A DNA stretch of 64,000 nucleotides from Anadara kagoshimensis (taxonomy: Eukaryota; Mollusca; Bivalvia; Arcoida; Arcidae), in assembly GCA_021292105.1 (NCBI GenBank), contig CM037870.1, forward strand, positions 8,467,558 through 8,531,557. The letters run 5' to 3'. How positions within the stretch are numbered: the stretch's first letter is position 1; each line of letters begins with the position of its first letter. Below the pieces are notes generated by a model that was given only the letters and a program-made list of their open reading frames with translations, was not told the origin of the DNA and made no database searches. The position numbers were made by a program, and so were the translations under genes. Below, in pieces: positions 38,393 through 43,829 of the stretch.

Positions 38393-41300
38393 AAATATCC
38401 CATACTGTATTGAATTAAATCTCAAATATTAACAGTGTCTCTCTCTTTCTCTTCTCTCCCTCCCCTCAATCTCTCTCTCTCTCTCTTAAGTGTGAATTAT
38501 TACATACTCTATTGAATAAAATCTCAAATATTCACATGGTATCCCTCTCTCTCTTTCTCTCTCTCTCTCAAAATGTAATTTTTTCCACTCTACTGAATAA
38601 AATCTCAAATATTCACATGGTATCCTCTCTCTCTCTCTCTCTGAGTGTGAAATATCTCAAACTCTACTGAATAAAATCTCAAATATTAACATGGTGTCCT
38701 CTCTATCCCGCTCTCTCTCTCTCTCTCTCTGGCAGAGTGTGAATTTTTCTATACTCTACTGAATAAAATTTCAAATATTCACATGGTATCCCCCCTCTCT
38801 CTTTATTCTCAGTATGTGAATTCTTCCATACTCTACTGAATAAAATATCAAATATTCACATGGTATCTCTCTCTCTCTCAGAATGGGAATTCTTCCATAC
38901 TTTATTGAACAAAATCTCAAATATTCACATGGTTTCTCTCTCTCAGAGTGTGAATTTGGTGCATTATTTTTAAAAAAATAAAACTTAACTTATTTTTTTT
39001 GTAAAAACGAATTGCTCAAATAAGTATGCACCAAAATAGAACAGTTTGCCTTCTTACATAGGTTTAGCCAAATTTTTAACCTTGCCAATATTTATTGATA
39101 AAAACAGTGTGCACATATGTCTCGTCTAAAGTTCACAAAATGTAGTGCATTTTTTTAATGTCTGACTAATTAGTCTGAAAAAATAAATGACATAACAGTA
39201 TTGATTATAGCCTTTTTAACCTTTTACAAGCAGATGTTTACCTTTAAGAAGCTCTGAACAACATACAGGTCCATGTACAAATGACAATCCCAAATGTCAA
39301 TCACAAACATCATTGTCTATGTTCAAATCACAATCCCAAATGTCAATCACAAACAGCCTGGTCCATGTTTAAATCACAATCCCAAATGTCAATCACAAAC
39401 ATCCTGGCCCATGTTTAAATCAGAACCCCAAATGTCAATCACAAACAGCCTGGCCCATGTTTAAATCACAACCCCAAATGTCAATCACAAACAGCCTGGT
39501 CCATGTTTAAATCACAATCCCAAATGTCAATCACAAACAGCCTGGCCCATGTTTAAATCACAATCCCAAATGTCAATCACAAACAGCCTGGCCCATGTTT
39601 AAATCACAATCCCAAATGTCAATCACAAACAGCCTGGTCCATGTTTAAATCACAATCCCAAATGTCAATCACAAACAGCCTGGCCCATGTTTAAATCAGA
39701 ACCCCAAATGTCAATCACAAACAGTCTGGCCCATGTTTAAATCACAATCCCAAATGTCAATCACAAACAGCCTGGCCCATGTTTAAATCACAATCCCAAA
39801 TGTCAATCACAAACAGCCTGGCCCATGTTTAAATCACAATCCCAAATGTCAATCACAAACAGCCTGGCCCATGTTTAAATCACAATCCCAAATGTCAATC
39901 ACAAACAGCCTGGCCCATGTTTAACTCACAACCCCAAATGTCAATCACAAACAGCCTGGCCCATGTTTAAATCAGAACCCCAAATGTCAATCACAAACAG
40001 TCTGGCCCATGTTTAAATCACAATCCCAAATGTCAATCACAAACAGCCTGGCCCATGTTTAAATCACAATCCCAAATGTCAATCACAAACAGCCTGGCCC
40101 ATGTTTAAATCACAATCCCAAATGTCAATCACAAACAGCCTGGCCCATGTTTAAATCACAATCCCAAATGTCAATCACAAACAGCCTGGCCCATGTTTAA
40201 CTCACAACCCCAAATGTCAATCACAAACAGCCTGGCCCATGTTTAAATCAGAACCCCAAATGTCAATCACAAACAGCCTGGTCCATGTTTAAATCACAAT
40301 CCCAAATGTCAATCACAAACAGCCTGGCCCATGTTTAAATCACAATCCCAAATGTCAATCACAAACAGCCTGGCCATGTTTAACTCACAACCCCAAATGT
40401 CAATCACAAACAGCCTGGCCCATGTTTAAATCAGAACCCCAAATGTCAATCACAAACAGCCTGGTCCATGTTTAAATCAGAACCCCAAATGTCAATCACA
40501 AACAGCCTGGCCCATGTTTAAATCAGAACCCCAAATGTCAATCACAAACAGCCTGGCCCATGTTTAAATCACAATCCCAAATGTCAATCACAAACAGCCT
40601 GGCCCATGTTTAAATCAGAACCCCAAATGTCAATCACAAACAGCCTGGTCCATGTTTAAATCACAATCCCAAATGTCAATCACAAACAGCCTGGTCCATG
40701 TTTAAATCACAATCCCAAAAGTCAATTACAAATAGCCTGGCCCATGTTTAAATCACAATCCCAAATGTCAATCACAAACAGCCTGGCCCATGTTTAAATC
40801 ACAATCCCAAATGTCAATCACAAATAGCCTGGCCCATGTTTAAATCACAATCCCAAATGTCAATCACAAACAGCCTGGCCCATGTTTAAATCACAATCCC
40901 AAATGTCAATCACAAACAGCCTGGCCCATGTTTAAATCAGAACCCCAAATGTAAATCACAAACAGTCTGGCCCATGTTTAAATCACAATCCCAAATGTCA
41001 ATCACAAACAGCCTGGCCCATGTTTGAATCACAATCCCAAATGTCAATCACAAACAGCCTGGCCCATGTTTAAATCACAATCCCAAATGTCAATCACAAA
41101 CAGCCTGGCCCATGTTTAAATCACAATCCCAAATGTCAATCACAAACAGCCTGGCCCATGTTTAACTCACAACCCCAAATGTCAATCACAAACAGCCTGG
41201 CCCATGTTTAAATCAGAACCCCAAAAGTCAATCACAAACAGTCTGGCCCATGTTTAAATCACAATCCCAAATGTCAGTCACAAACAGTCTGGCCCATGTT

Positions 41301-43393
41301 TAAATCACAACTCCAAATGTCAATCACAAACAGCCTGGCCCATGTTTAAATCACAATCCCAAATGTCAATCACAAACAGCCTGGCCCATGTTTAAATCAG
41401 AACCCCAAATGTCAGTCACAAACAGTCTGGCCCATGTTTAAATCACAATCCCAAATGTCAATCACAAACAGCCTGGTCCATGTTTAACTCACAACCCCAA
41501 ATGTCAATCACAAACAGCCTGGCCCATGTTTAAATCACAATCCCAAATGTCAATCACAAACAGCCTGGCCCATGTTTAAATCAGAACCCCAAATGTCAAT
41601 CACAAACAGCCTGGGCCATGTTTAAATCAGAACCCCAAATGTCAATCACAAACAGCCTGGCCCATGTTTAAATCACAATCCCAAATGTCAATCACAAACA
41701 GCCTGGCCCATGTTTAAATCAGAACCCCAAATGTCAATCACAAACAGCCTGGCCCATGTTTAACTCACAACCCCAAATGTCAATCACAAACAGCCTGGCC
41801 CATGTTTAAATCAGAACCCCAAATGTCAATCACAAACAGTCTGGCCCATGTTTAAATCACAATCCCAAATGTCAATCACAAACAGCCTGGCCCATGTTTA
41901 AATCACAATCCCAAATGTCAATCACAAACAGCCTGGCCCATGTTTAAATCAGAACCCCAAATGTCAATCACAAACAGCCTGGCCCATGTTTAACTCACAA
42001 TCCCAAATGTCAATCACAAACAGCCTGGCCCATGTTTAAATCACAACTCCAAATGTCAATCACAAACAGCCTGGCCCATGTTTAAATCACAATCCCAAAT
42101 GTCAATCACAAACAGCCTGGCCCATGTTTAAATCACAATCCCAAATGTCAATCACAAACAGCCTGGCCCATGTTTAAATCACAATCCCAAATGTCAATCA
42201 CAAATAGCCTGGCCCATGTTTAAATCACAACTCCAAATGTCAATCACAAACAGCCTGACCCATGTTTAAATCACAATCCCAAATGTCAATCACAAACAGC
42301 CTGGCCCATGTTTAAATCACAATCCCAAATGTCAATCACAAACAGTCTGGCCCATGTTTAACTCACAACCCCAAATGTCAATCACAAACAGCCTGGCCCG
42401 TGTTTAAATCACAATCCCAAATGTCAATCACAAACAGCCTGGCCCATGTTTAAATCACAATCCCAAATGTCAATCACAAACAGCCTGGCCCATGTTTAAA
42501 TCACAATCCCAAATGTCAATCACAAACAGCCTGGCCCATGTTTAAATCCCAATCCCAAATGTCAATCACAAATATCATTGTCTGTGTTCAAATCACAAAT
42601 CCAAAATATCAATCACAAACATCCTGGTCCATGTTCAAATATAAAATCCCAAAATCAAAATGAAAACTTACAAGCTCCTCTGTGAATCAGGTGTTTACTT
42701 TTAACAAGCACTTAACATACAGGTCCATGTTCAAATCACAATTCCAAAAGTCTACTGCAAACATTCCAGTCTTGGTTCATATCAAAATCCTAAAAATGGC
42801 AATTCCAAAAGCAAAGATATAGCTTTGAAAACTTTAAAATTAAGTCAAATGTGAAATTTCATCAGGGAAGTGAGGCTAGGTTAGGGTAAGGGCAAGCAAC
42901 TCCTTTCAAGCCAACTTTACCTGTCATGTGTGAAATCGAAATTGAGAATAAAAGGAACATGGAACTATGGGATGTTAAATATACAATGTCTATATGAGTT
43001 TGATATGTTATTACACTAATATAGGTTTTGTGGTGCATACTATTATGACATGTATTCATTTGTCTATAAGTCGGTATTAATTTTACAAACCTTCAGAATT
43101 GCAACAAAATTTAAAAGAAAAACAATGATCATTAACAACTGTAAACCCCATTTCAATTAATTTTATTTTTTTTATTTTTCAGCAGTTCTAACAGTGATGA
43201 ATTGATTAGTTCAAAATACATCACCAAACTAGCAAAGAAAGCAGAAGATTCAGATGTAGAATCTGACATGGAATTTACAGACTCAGAAAGTGATAGTGAC
43301 ATTGATGGGAGGGATTTACAGAGAAGAGGCAGCAGCTCTTCTTCAAAGAAGGCACAAACAAACAGCTGGTTGTCATGGTGCAATTTGTTGTAA
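4917..43393 (+). CDS. WD40-repeat protein gene, 12 coding exons, 602 aa
   Basis: Spliced CDS: 4917-5033, 5828-6201, 6604-6683, 7471-7609, 8354-8475, 9101-9187, 14759-14845, 17055-17143, 20597-20816, 21291-21413, 22554-22713, 43183-43393 (1809 nt with stop). Every junction is GT-AG and the phase carries through to one open frame. Residues 1-55 are a basic amphipathic helix (RKLRKKLRQIENLERK). Residues 60-200 are acidic and Ser-rich with a basic patch (SPVKKTKTDK). Residues about 203-540 form about seven WD40 blades, with signatures LEGHSDLITAV, VKVWD, FKIWS, VDMWD, LKVYD, VKVLNW and LKIWL. The last 70 residues are acidic/Ser-rich (SDVESDMEFTDSESDSD, then SSSSSKK). WD40 propellers are scaffolds, so no catalysis is expected. 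The orthologue is not recognised. The N-terminal helix resembles the C-terminal helix of PYM and eIF2A (inference from memory). Start choice: the first ATG after the promoter, gtcATGG context, in frame with exon 2. Confidence 0.9.
5034..5827 (+). other. Intron 1: simple repeats and a G-quadruplex motif
   Basis: The 794-bp intron holds GAT/GCT trinucleotide-rich DNA at about 5318-5465 (gatgatgat, gctgctgctgct, tgatgatgatgg). A perfect four-tract G run lies at 5757-5780, close to the acceptor. No ORF or known element was seen. Confidence 0.8.
5757..5780 (+). promoter_or_regulatory. Intronic G-quadruplex motif
   Basis: The sense strand reads (G5-T)x3-G6, four long G tracts with single-base loops, the tightest class of quadruplex motif. 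It ends 47 nt before the exon 2 acceptor, so in the pre-mRNA it could form an RNA quadruplex near the branch-point region. The sequence is seen; folding and effect are inference. Confidence 0.6.
5828..6201 (+). CDS. WD40 gene exon 2 (residues 40-164)
   Basis: Longest exon, 374 nt, acceptor ccttttag|ATC and donor AAAG|gtatat. It completes the helical N-terminus and then encodes a low-complexity acidic/Ser/Thr stretch (QEDEEEES, SDSVGDFDTS, VDIEGIDSIDVSED), probably disordered. It ends in phase 2 and joins exon 3 to form a Ser codon. Confidence 0.88.
6202..6603 (+). other. Intron 2: short degenerate repeats
   Basis: From about 6421 to 6575 a motif of the type 'aaacttgtctgaactgaaccctgggtaaa' recurs four times in diverged form. 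Nothing else was recognised in this 402-bp intron. Confidence 0.5.
6604..6683 (+). CDS. WD40 gene exon 3 (residues 164-191)
   Basis: 80-nt exon, acceptor cttttccag|CAAATC and donor CCAG|gtttgt. It encodes a Lys/Ser-rich linker with a basic nuclear-localisation-like patch (SPVKKTKTDK). Phases 2 in and 1 out match the neighbours. Confidence 0.85.
6684..7470 (+). other. Intron 3: no recognised element
   Basis: 787 bp of AT-rich sequence. Short ORFs here lack coding character and I see no repeat structure. Confidence 0.6.
7471..7609 (+). CDS. WD40 gene exon 4 (residues 191-237), first blade
   Basis: 139 nt, acceptor tgattttag|TCAAG and donor GCCAG|gtcagt. It encodes WRDSKFDVVQLEGHSDLITAV and then GKILVSA, the GH-containing start of the first WD40 blade. 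The phase-2 end plus exon 5 gives SRDTTVKVWD. Confidence 0.9.
7610..8353 (+). other. Intron 4: no recognised element
   Basis: 744 bp, AT-rich. It contains two 'taccggtaat' palindromic motifs (about 7862 and 8098) that recur elsewhere in the window. No ORF or repeat array was seen. Confidence 0.5.
8354..8475 (+). CDS. WD40 gene exon 5 (residues 237-277)
   Basis: 122 nt, acceptor atattgtag|CCGTG and donor GTTA|gtaagt. Encodes RDTTVKVWDLETLSETRNL followed by GGHTSNVTAVLLL, the end of one canonical WD blade (VWD) and the GH start of the next. Confidence 0.92.
8476..9100 (+). other. Intron 5: no recognised element
   Basis: 625 bp with no ORF of substance and no array. It has slightly higher GC around 8620-8850, possibly an old unclassified repeat. 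Confidence 0.45.
9101..9187 (+). CDS. WD40 gene exon 6 (residues 278-306)
   Basis: 87-nt symmetric phase-1 exon, acceptor gtgttttag|GAAAT and donor TCAG|gtactg. Encodes RIVLSGSTDCSFKIWSSNSG, a canonical WD blade end with IWS. As a symmetric exon it could be skipped without a frameshift, but skipping would remove a blade strand pair. Confidence 0.92.
9317..14541 (+). mobile_element. Decayed DNA transposon with long inverted ends, inside intron 6
   Basis: The ends are imperfect inverted repeats of about 150 bp. Left, 9317 onward: agtagagcagataagtc, then gtgatacaagcatgaaactt, then tccaatatggcggcc. The right end, read on the other strand from 14541, has the same three blocks in the same order. 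No clear target duplication is visible beside the outer blocks. Between them lies a long broken ORF (10054-13971) on the same strand as the host gene. The noncoding margins carry several 'atggcggcca/ccatcttg' motifs. A large multi-domain protein with zinc clusters and an XPG/PIN-like lost core would suit an Academ-type element, but that assignment is a low-confidence inference. Confidence 0.75.
10054..13971 (+). pseudogene. Broken multi-domain transposon protein
   Basis: Collinear coding blocks in shifting frames. First block (10054): C-x2-C zinc-cluster start (DKCCLCQTD) with KYHNS, stopping at 10282 and resuming as RLLFNNTKL. Second cluster (10378): ICFLCEKHDS to KYHPACLTALYNRE. Then a central domain (11402-12770) with TTAAMDNIDHNPS and AIDQAHEQNNAIIKGDGGA, a segment with EEESEDLLVLDTKDIADASV, and a C-terminal Cys-rich tail (CGCKRECIGRCKC, then CTKLCSCPC) to a stop at 13971. 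Frame breaks lie near 10283, 10308, 11280, 12768, 13195 and 13319. An internal deletion lies near 13440, where LVFDVY abuts VSAFHGKGKKTAW. From memory, relatives in marine invertebrates have a nuclease-like region exactly there. Central motifs such as KGDGGAVGL are well preserved, so the insertion is not ancient. Not functional as it stands. Confidence 0.85.
14759..14845 (+). CDS. WD40 gene exon 7 (residues 306-335)
   Basis: 87-nt symmetric phase-1 exon, acceptor tttgtttcag|GTCAAG and donor ATCAG|gtcagt. Encodes GQVLRSTYTYNP and then VTKLVYHPVAQAVITGS. Its last 51 nt plus the first intronic bases are the founder of the 56-bp tandem array that starts at the next base. Confidence 0.9.
14846..15853 (+). 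repeat. 56-bp minisatellite x18 copied from exon 7 and its splice donor
   Basis: Eighteen units, each exactly 56 bp with no indels (18 x 56 = 1008). Each reads gtcagtaac + taaacttgtataccaccctg ... cacaggatcag. The unit equals the end of exon 7 followed by its donor, so 17 additional CAG|GTCAGT donor sites lie in tandem; the last unit ends CAG|atcaga and has lost it. Main variable sites are gtGgca/gtCgca and aaTTaca/aaTCaca. Read in the exon frame both are synonymous (Val, Ile). After each donor the exon frame meets TAA within three codons. Confidence 0.95.
15854..17054 (+). other. Rest of intron 7
   Basis: AT-rich, mostly featureless. At 16330-16450 'ataaaggccacc' and two 'gtggcctttat' motifs form short inverted repeats, a pattern typical of the edge of an old interspersed repeat. 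No ORF with coding character. Confidence 0.45.
17055..17143 (+). CDS. WD40 gene exon 8 (residues 336-365)
   Basis: 89 nt, acceptor gatttacag|ATGGAG and donor CTTCAG|gtataa. Encodes GGKVDMWDIETGDNIQSLL and EEGITGLQ, a canonical blade end (MWD). The sequence GAG|GTAAGG seven bases in is a strong cryptic donor inside the exon. Confidence 0.9.
17205..17540 (+). repeat. 92/100-bp tandem repeat, about 3.5 copies
   Basis: The block 'tggtgttttatgggcaagtc ... acatgcaaacacaaatctaaatgtccc' starts at 17211, 17303, 17403 and 17503. The first period is 92 bp; later ones are 100 bp because of an extra 'gaagtaat'. Confidence 0.85.
17600..19771 (+). repeat. 86-bp minisatellite, about 25 copies, with higher-order structure
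   Basis: Unit: ggaaaatttgcagcaccagg-atgtgccagagacagattta-ggccaaatcagttagaggca-ctatgatctatgtgataggtaaaaca (86 bp). Marker variants (gccagcgaaag + ggcactacg + aaaagcttgc, then a ggcaggca 90-bp unit) occur at 17811 and again at 18418, 607 bp apart, so a block of seven units was duplicated as a whole. The unit contains ATAG|GTAAAA, a donor-like site, in nearly every copy. Local ORFs (for example 18629-18823) exist only where a 90-bp variant preserves the frame. Confidence 0.95.
20284..20470. mobile_element. MITE copy 1, 187 bp, TA target site
   Basis: Ends TA|CAGTAAAACCTCGATT and CGAGGTTTTACTG|TA, a near-perfect inverted repeat of 14-16 bp flanked by TA, as in Tc1/mariner/pogo-type MITEs. The interior has ccaccatttgttcagtcaaa. 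Two other copies in the window, one split near 30912-33384 and one at 43524-43731, share that interior block. Confidence 0.85.
20477..20519 (+). repeat. SINE tail fragment
   Basis: 'taagtgaaatattcttgactgggg' followed by 'caattcaatg' matches the 3' end of the two full SINEs at 1574 and 22047. Only the tail is present, directly beside the MITE. Confidence 0.7.
20597..20816 (+). CDS. WD40 gene exon 9 (residues 366-438)
   Basis: 220 nt, acceptor tattctcag|GTATC and donor GACAG|gtacat. Encodes VSDGLLYTSSADGMLKVYDI, then NIFYGDDGVNVKVLNWKTG, spanning two blades. The blades are separated by an inserted loop rich in polar residues (SENIQSDNGGLITQ). Confidence 0.92.
20817..21290 (+). other. Intron 9: nothing recognised
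   Basis: 474 bp of AT-rich sequence without an ORF or repeat that I can identify. Confidence 0.6.
21291..21413 (+). CDS. WD40 gene exon 10 (residues 439-479)
   Basis: 123-nt symmetric phase-1 exon, acceptor tgtttttag|GAGTT and donor GAATG|gtgagt. Encodes VVHKLMNHVEDFGITDCFCC and GNIIISSAYNLDTG, a divergent blade without a WD dipeptide. Confidence 0.9.
21414..22553 (+). other. Intron 10, carrying a full SINE
   Basis: 1140 bp. The recognisable content is the SINE at 22047-22395 with its target duplication. At 21600-21640 a short echo of exon 10 coding sequence (gtttctgttgtcatg...tcttcagcttat) repeats the motif of 21337-21383, a possible partial duplication of the exon. Confidence 0.6.
22047..22395 (+). 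mobile_element. tRNA-derived SINE, copy 2, perfect 13-bp TSD
   Basis: Flanked by the exact duplication tctctttcaatac (22034-22046 and 22396-22408). The head has an A-box-like tagcacagttggtagag and a B-box-like gggtttgaaccc (Pol III promoter). The body includes aagacttgaagtgggtagtg and the tail aagtgaaatattcttgactg, ending in short actca/caactc repeats. It lies in the same orientation as the host gene. It is one of two full copies; the other is at 1574-1917. Confidence 0.93.
22554..22713 (+). CDS. WD40 gene exon 11 (residues 480-533)
   Basis: 160 nt, acceptor caatttcag|TGCGA and donor CAACAG|gtaaat. Encodes YLPEENYITSINDDDTERIV and then AIVTAGLQLKIWLM, the last blade (KIW). Its donor must join across 20.5 kb to the terminal exon. 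Confidence 0.9.
23188..24045 (+). repeat. 57-bp minisatellite, about 15 copies, open in several frames
   Basis: Unit: gatgggttacttgacttatt-tccatctctcggcgaggaga-attgggtcgtatggggg, period 57-58 bp. Because 57 = 19 codons, frames stay open through many units on both strands: for example 23304-23825 plus and 23323-23670 and 23661-24032 minus. The translations are pure repeats with no start context or splice support, so I read it as a noncoding minisatellite. Confidence 0.9.
24167..24192. repeat. (CA)13 microsatellite
   Basis: Uninterrupted CA dinucleotide repeat. Confidence 0.95.
25045..25172. repeat. Large near-perfect palindrome
   Basis: Left arm 25045-25103 (gggtcattgaactgatattg, then tgaaatattgtcccttg) pairs with right arm 25121-25172 (ggggacaatatttcacaata, then tcagttcaataaccc). 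The central loop is 17 bp. The arms differ at only a few positions. It could be a fold-back element or transcribe into a long RNA hairpin. Confidence 0.85.
25925..26190 (+). repeat. Dispersed repeat, copy 1 of 2
   Basis: Shares ordered blocks with 33575-33815: actaccttctgcctt, catgacatgctg, ttttgtgtgtaaggacaact, attgggaaatttt and acctttattcggtagt. It begins 'actacc' and ends 'ggtagt', suggesting short inverted termini. Class unknown. Confidence 0.65.
27228..27475 (+). repeat. GGACTT-rich hexamer array
   Basis: Irregular repeats of ttggactt / ctggactgga. The complementary form (agtccaag, ccagtccag) occurs at 27598-27675, so the two arrays face each other across a 120-bp spacer and could pair. 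Confidence 0.75.
27598..27675 (-). repeat. Inverted partner of the GGACTT array
   Basis: Reads agtccaagctgaaacccaag and ccagtcaagagtccagtcca, the reverse complement of the motif at 27228-27475. Confidence 0.7.
28965..29475 (+). repeat. Degenerate tandem repeat of about 125 bp
   Basis: The motif 'taggtcactaggtcaaat' (and variants) recurs near 28975, 29110 and 29370, each followed by 'gttaacac' and 'gaagcc' blocks. About four diverged copies. Confidence 0.6.
29779..30472. mobile_element. Inverted-repeat element interrupted by a second MITE
   Basis: Ends TA|CAGACCTGTCAAAAATTTA and TAAATTTTCGACAAGTCTG|TA. The terminal repeat is about 30 bp, with further homology in cagctt/aagttaactg. A related 204-bp copy lies at 59532-59735; both share 'gagttgccgatt...cagtgttaaattttcg' near the right end. 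The MITE at 29857-30082 sits inside it and is therefore younger. Confidence 0.8.
29857..30082. mobile_element. 226-bp MITE nested in the previous element
   Basis: Ends TA|CTGTAAAGCGGGAAATTTTC and GAAATTTTCACCCCG...CCCTTTACAG|TA, with long imperfect inverted repeats and TA flanks. The interior is rich in 'aaattttcgcg' motifs. Confidence 0.85.
30912..31019 (+). mobile_element. MITE copy 2, left half (split)
   Basis: cagtaaagcctaaagttatc, then ccatttgttcagtcaaattt and aataaattgtgg match the left half of the MITE at 20284. The copy breaks off after gattttggg; its right half resumes at about 33327. Confidence 0.75.
31020..32755 (+). mobile_element. AGCTCACCTG...CTTGTT interspersed element with internal 145-bp array
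   Basis: Starts agctcacctgaccgaaggtc and ends caggtgagcgtatcaggccc + atgggcctcttgtt, with a GGCCCATGGGCC palindrome just before the end. From memory this is a common bivalve repeat; the terminal palindrome and internal minisatellite resemble non-autonomous Helitron/Helentron-like (HINE, 'pearl') elements, an inference. It has a GTGTGCGTGTG stretch near the left end and seven copies of a 145-bp unit inside. It is inserted into the MITE at 30912. Confidence 0.75.
31561..32650 (+). repeat. 145-bp tandem repeat, 7+ copies, each with an AGGTCAAGGTCA site
   Basis: The site AGGTCAAGGTCA occurs at 31662, 31807, 31952, 32097, 32242, 32387 and 32532, exactly 145 bp apart. The rest of the unit reads 'attatctcgaaaactataaa', 'ctttttgtataggcatgtat', 'gaatgttgtaggtattgata'. 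The site is a direct repeat of the nuclear-receptor half site with no spacer (DR0) and contains the extended half site TCAAGGTCA. Confidence 0.95.
32764..33326. mobile_element. Inverted-repeat element of about 560 bp
   Basis: Left end ctgtatttccataaattgat-ggcacatgg; the right end read in reverse gives caagtatttccataaattct-gtgcacatgg. Inverted repeats are about 28 bp with a few mismatches. It abuts the previous element on the left and the right half of the split MITE on the right. Confidence 0.7.
33327..33384 (+). mobile_element. MITE copy 2, right half (split)
   Basis: gggcaataagagaggtggca-aagtcatagaggg ... ggatttactttatg matches the right half of the MITE at 20284 (gataagtgaggtggcaaagt). 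It pairs with the left half at 30912-31019 across 2.3 kb of inserted DNA. Confidence 0.75.
33575..33815 (+). repeat. Dispersed repeat, copy 2 of 2
   Basis: Same block order and orientation as 25925-26190, with scattered substitutions and indels, 7.6 kb away. This suggests two independent insertions or an old duplication. Confidence 0.65.
34530..35121 (+). repeat. Diverged 46-bp array bordered by CT tracts
   Basis: About nine units of the form 'ccatgttcaaatcacaatcc' + 'caaaagtcgacaacaaacat', period about 46 bp, at 34565-35005. CT microsatellites lie at 34530-34562 and 35013-35121. It is the same family as the large array at 39260-42650 but a separate and more diverged subset (tcgacaacaaacattcctg). 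Confidence 0.85.
35152..37958 (+). repeat. 43-bp satellite, about 64 copies
   Basis: Unit: tcaccacacagtactggtat-atatattttatttagtaatt-tag (43 bp). Length changes are confined almost entirely to the (TA)n run. Variants such as cacatagtactgg cluster at 37150-37560, showing local spread of a subtype. It is about 70% AT and contains dense TATATATATTTTA sequences. Confidence 0.97.
38145..38955 (+). repeat. CT microsatellite / 'gaataaaatctcaaatattcacatgg' composite array
   Basis: About ten units, each a variable (CT)n run followed by 'gtgtgaaatatcccatactc' and 'tattgaataaaatctcaaat' + 'attcacatggt'. Unit length varies from 60 to 100 bp, mostly by CT length. It ends in poly(T/A) DNA near 38965. Confidence 0.9.
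39260..42650 (+). repeat. 46-bp satellite, about 72 copies, with 276-bp higher-order unit
   Basis: Unit: cctggcccatgtttaaatca-caatcccaaatgtcaatcac-aaacag (46 bp). Three variants (cacaatccc, cagaacccc, ctcacaacccc) recur in ordered blocks. For example, the cagaacccc unit returns at about 39697, 39973 and 40249, every 276 bp (six units). Edge units are more diverged (catcattgtctatgttc). The flanks are duplicated: 'tgtttacctttaagaagc..acatacaggtcc' on the left and 'tgtttacttttaacaagc..acatacaggtcc' on the right. Confidence 0.97.
42651..42980 (+). repeat. Dispersed family copy joined to the 46-bp satellite
   Basis: Begins with satellite-like units (ggtccatgttcaaatcacaa) and continues into the family body: gcaaagatatagctttgaaa, catcagggaagtgaggctag, tgagaataaaaggaacatgg. 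This continuity shows that the array grew from the end of this element. Confidence 0.8.
43183..43393 (+). CDS. WD40 gene exon 12, terminal (residues 533-602)
   Basis: 211 nt, acceptor tatttttcag|CAGTTC, stop TAA at 43391-43393. It encodes a Ser/Asp/Glu-rich tail (DSDVESDMEFTDSESDSDID) with likely CK2-type acidic Ser sites, then RRGSSSSSKKAQTNSWLSW. The tandem cagcag makes a NAGNAG acceptor: using the second AG would drop one Ser. Confidence 0.88.
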
Positions 43394-43523
43394 TTCTAAC
43401 TCATATATTATCTATGCAAAAATGAATAGTCCAAGTTATGTTTCTAATATTTACTGAAAGTATGAAATCCTTTATCTGAATGAGTTCTGAATTAAAACAA
43501 AAGAACATGATATAAAACATTGA

Positions 43524-43731
43524 TCATAGCCTGCCACCATTTGTTCAGTCTAATTTTGACTTTATAAAGAGGTTTAGTGAGAAATGTTTGGAGGCTTATA
43601 AAAACATAACAATAATAGATTAATGGACTTTCAATATACTTTAGCAGTAAGTGAGGTGACAGTTGTAGAAGAGCATTACTGTGCATAGCAGGTGACAAAG
43701 TAGTAGAAGAGCATTACTGTGTGTGTAGCAA
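43524..43731. mobile_element. MITE copy 3 in the 3' UTR/downstream DNA
   Basis: gccaccatttgttcagtcta-attttgactttataaagagg and cagtaagtgaggtgaca match the MITE at 20284. The right end is duplicated internally: 'gtagaagagcattactgtg' occurs twice, about 45 bp apart. Confidence 0.75.
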
Positions 43732-43823
43732 CATAACAGCAAACTAAGTAACTTTATTTTGATTTCCCTTACTCAGCAATTTAATTGTCAGGGAAAATCA
43801 ATGTATTGTTATATTTATTATGT

Positions 43824-43829
43824 AATAAA
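43824..43829 (+). terminator. Candidate polyadenylation signal
   Basis: AATAAA about 430 nt after the stop codon, beyond the inserted MITE. Other A-rich candidates exist, so this is only the first good hexamer. Confidence 0.4.

Larger units (their letters stand above)
22714..43182 (+). other. Intron 11, 20.5 kb, filled with satellites and nested transposons
   Basis: More than half of the gene lies in this one intron. It contains tandem arrays of 57, 145, 43 and 46 bp, a CT-rich composite array, at least four inverted-repeat elements and several dispersed repeats, listed separately. The stretches between (24300-25000, 26200-26900, 27700-28900, 30500-30900, 33820-34490) are AT-rich with no feature I can support. 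No independent gene with coding character was found inside. Confidence 0.85.

Noticed and set aside
35152..42650. Arrays that superficially look like CRISPR repeats
   Set aside because: Units are head-to-tail with no unique spacers; the genome is intron-bearing eukaryotic DNA.
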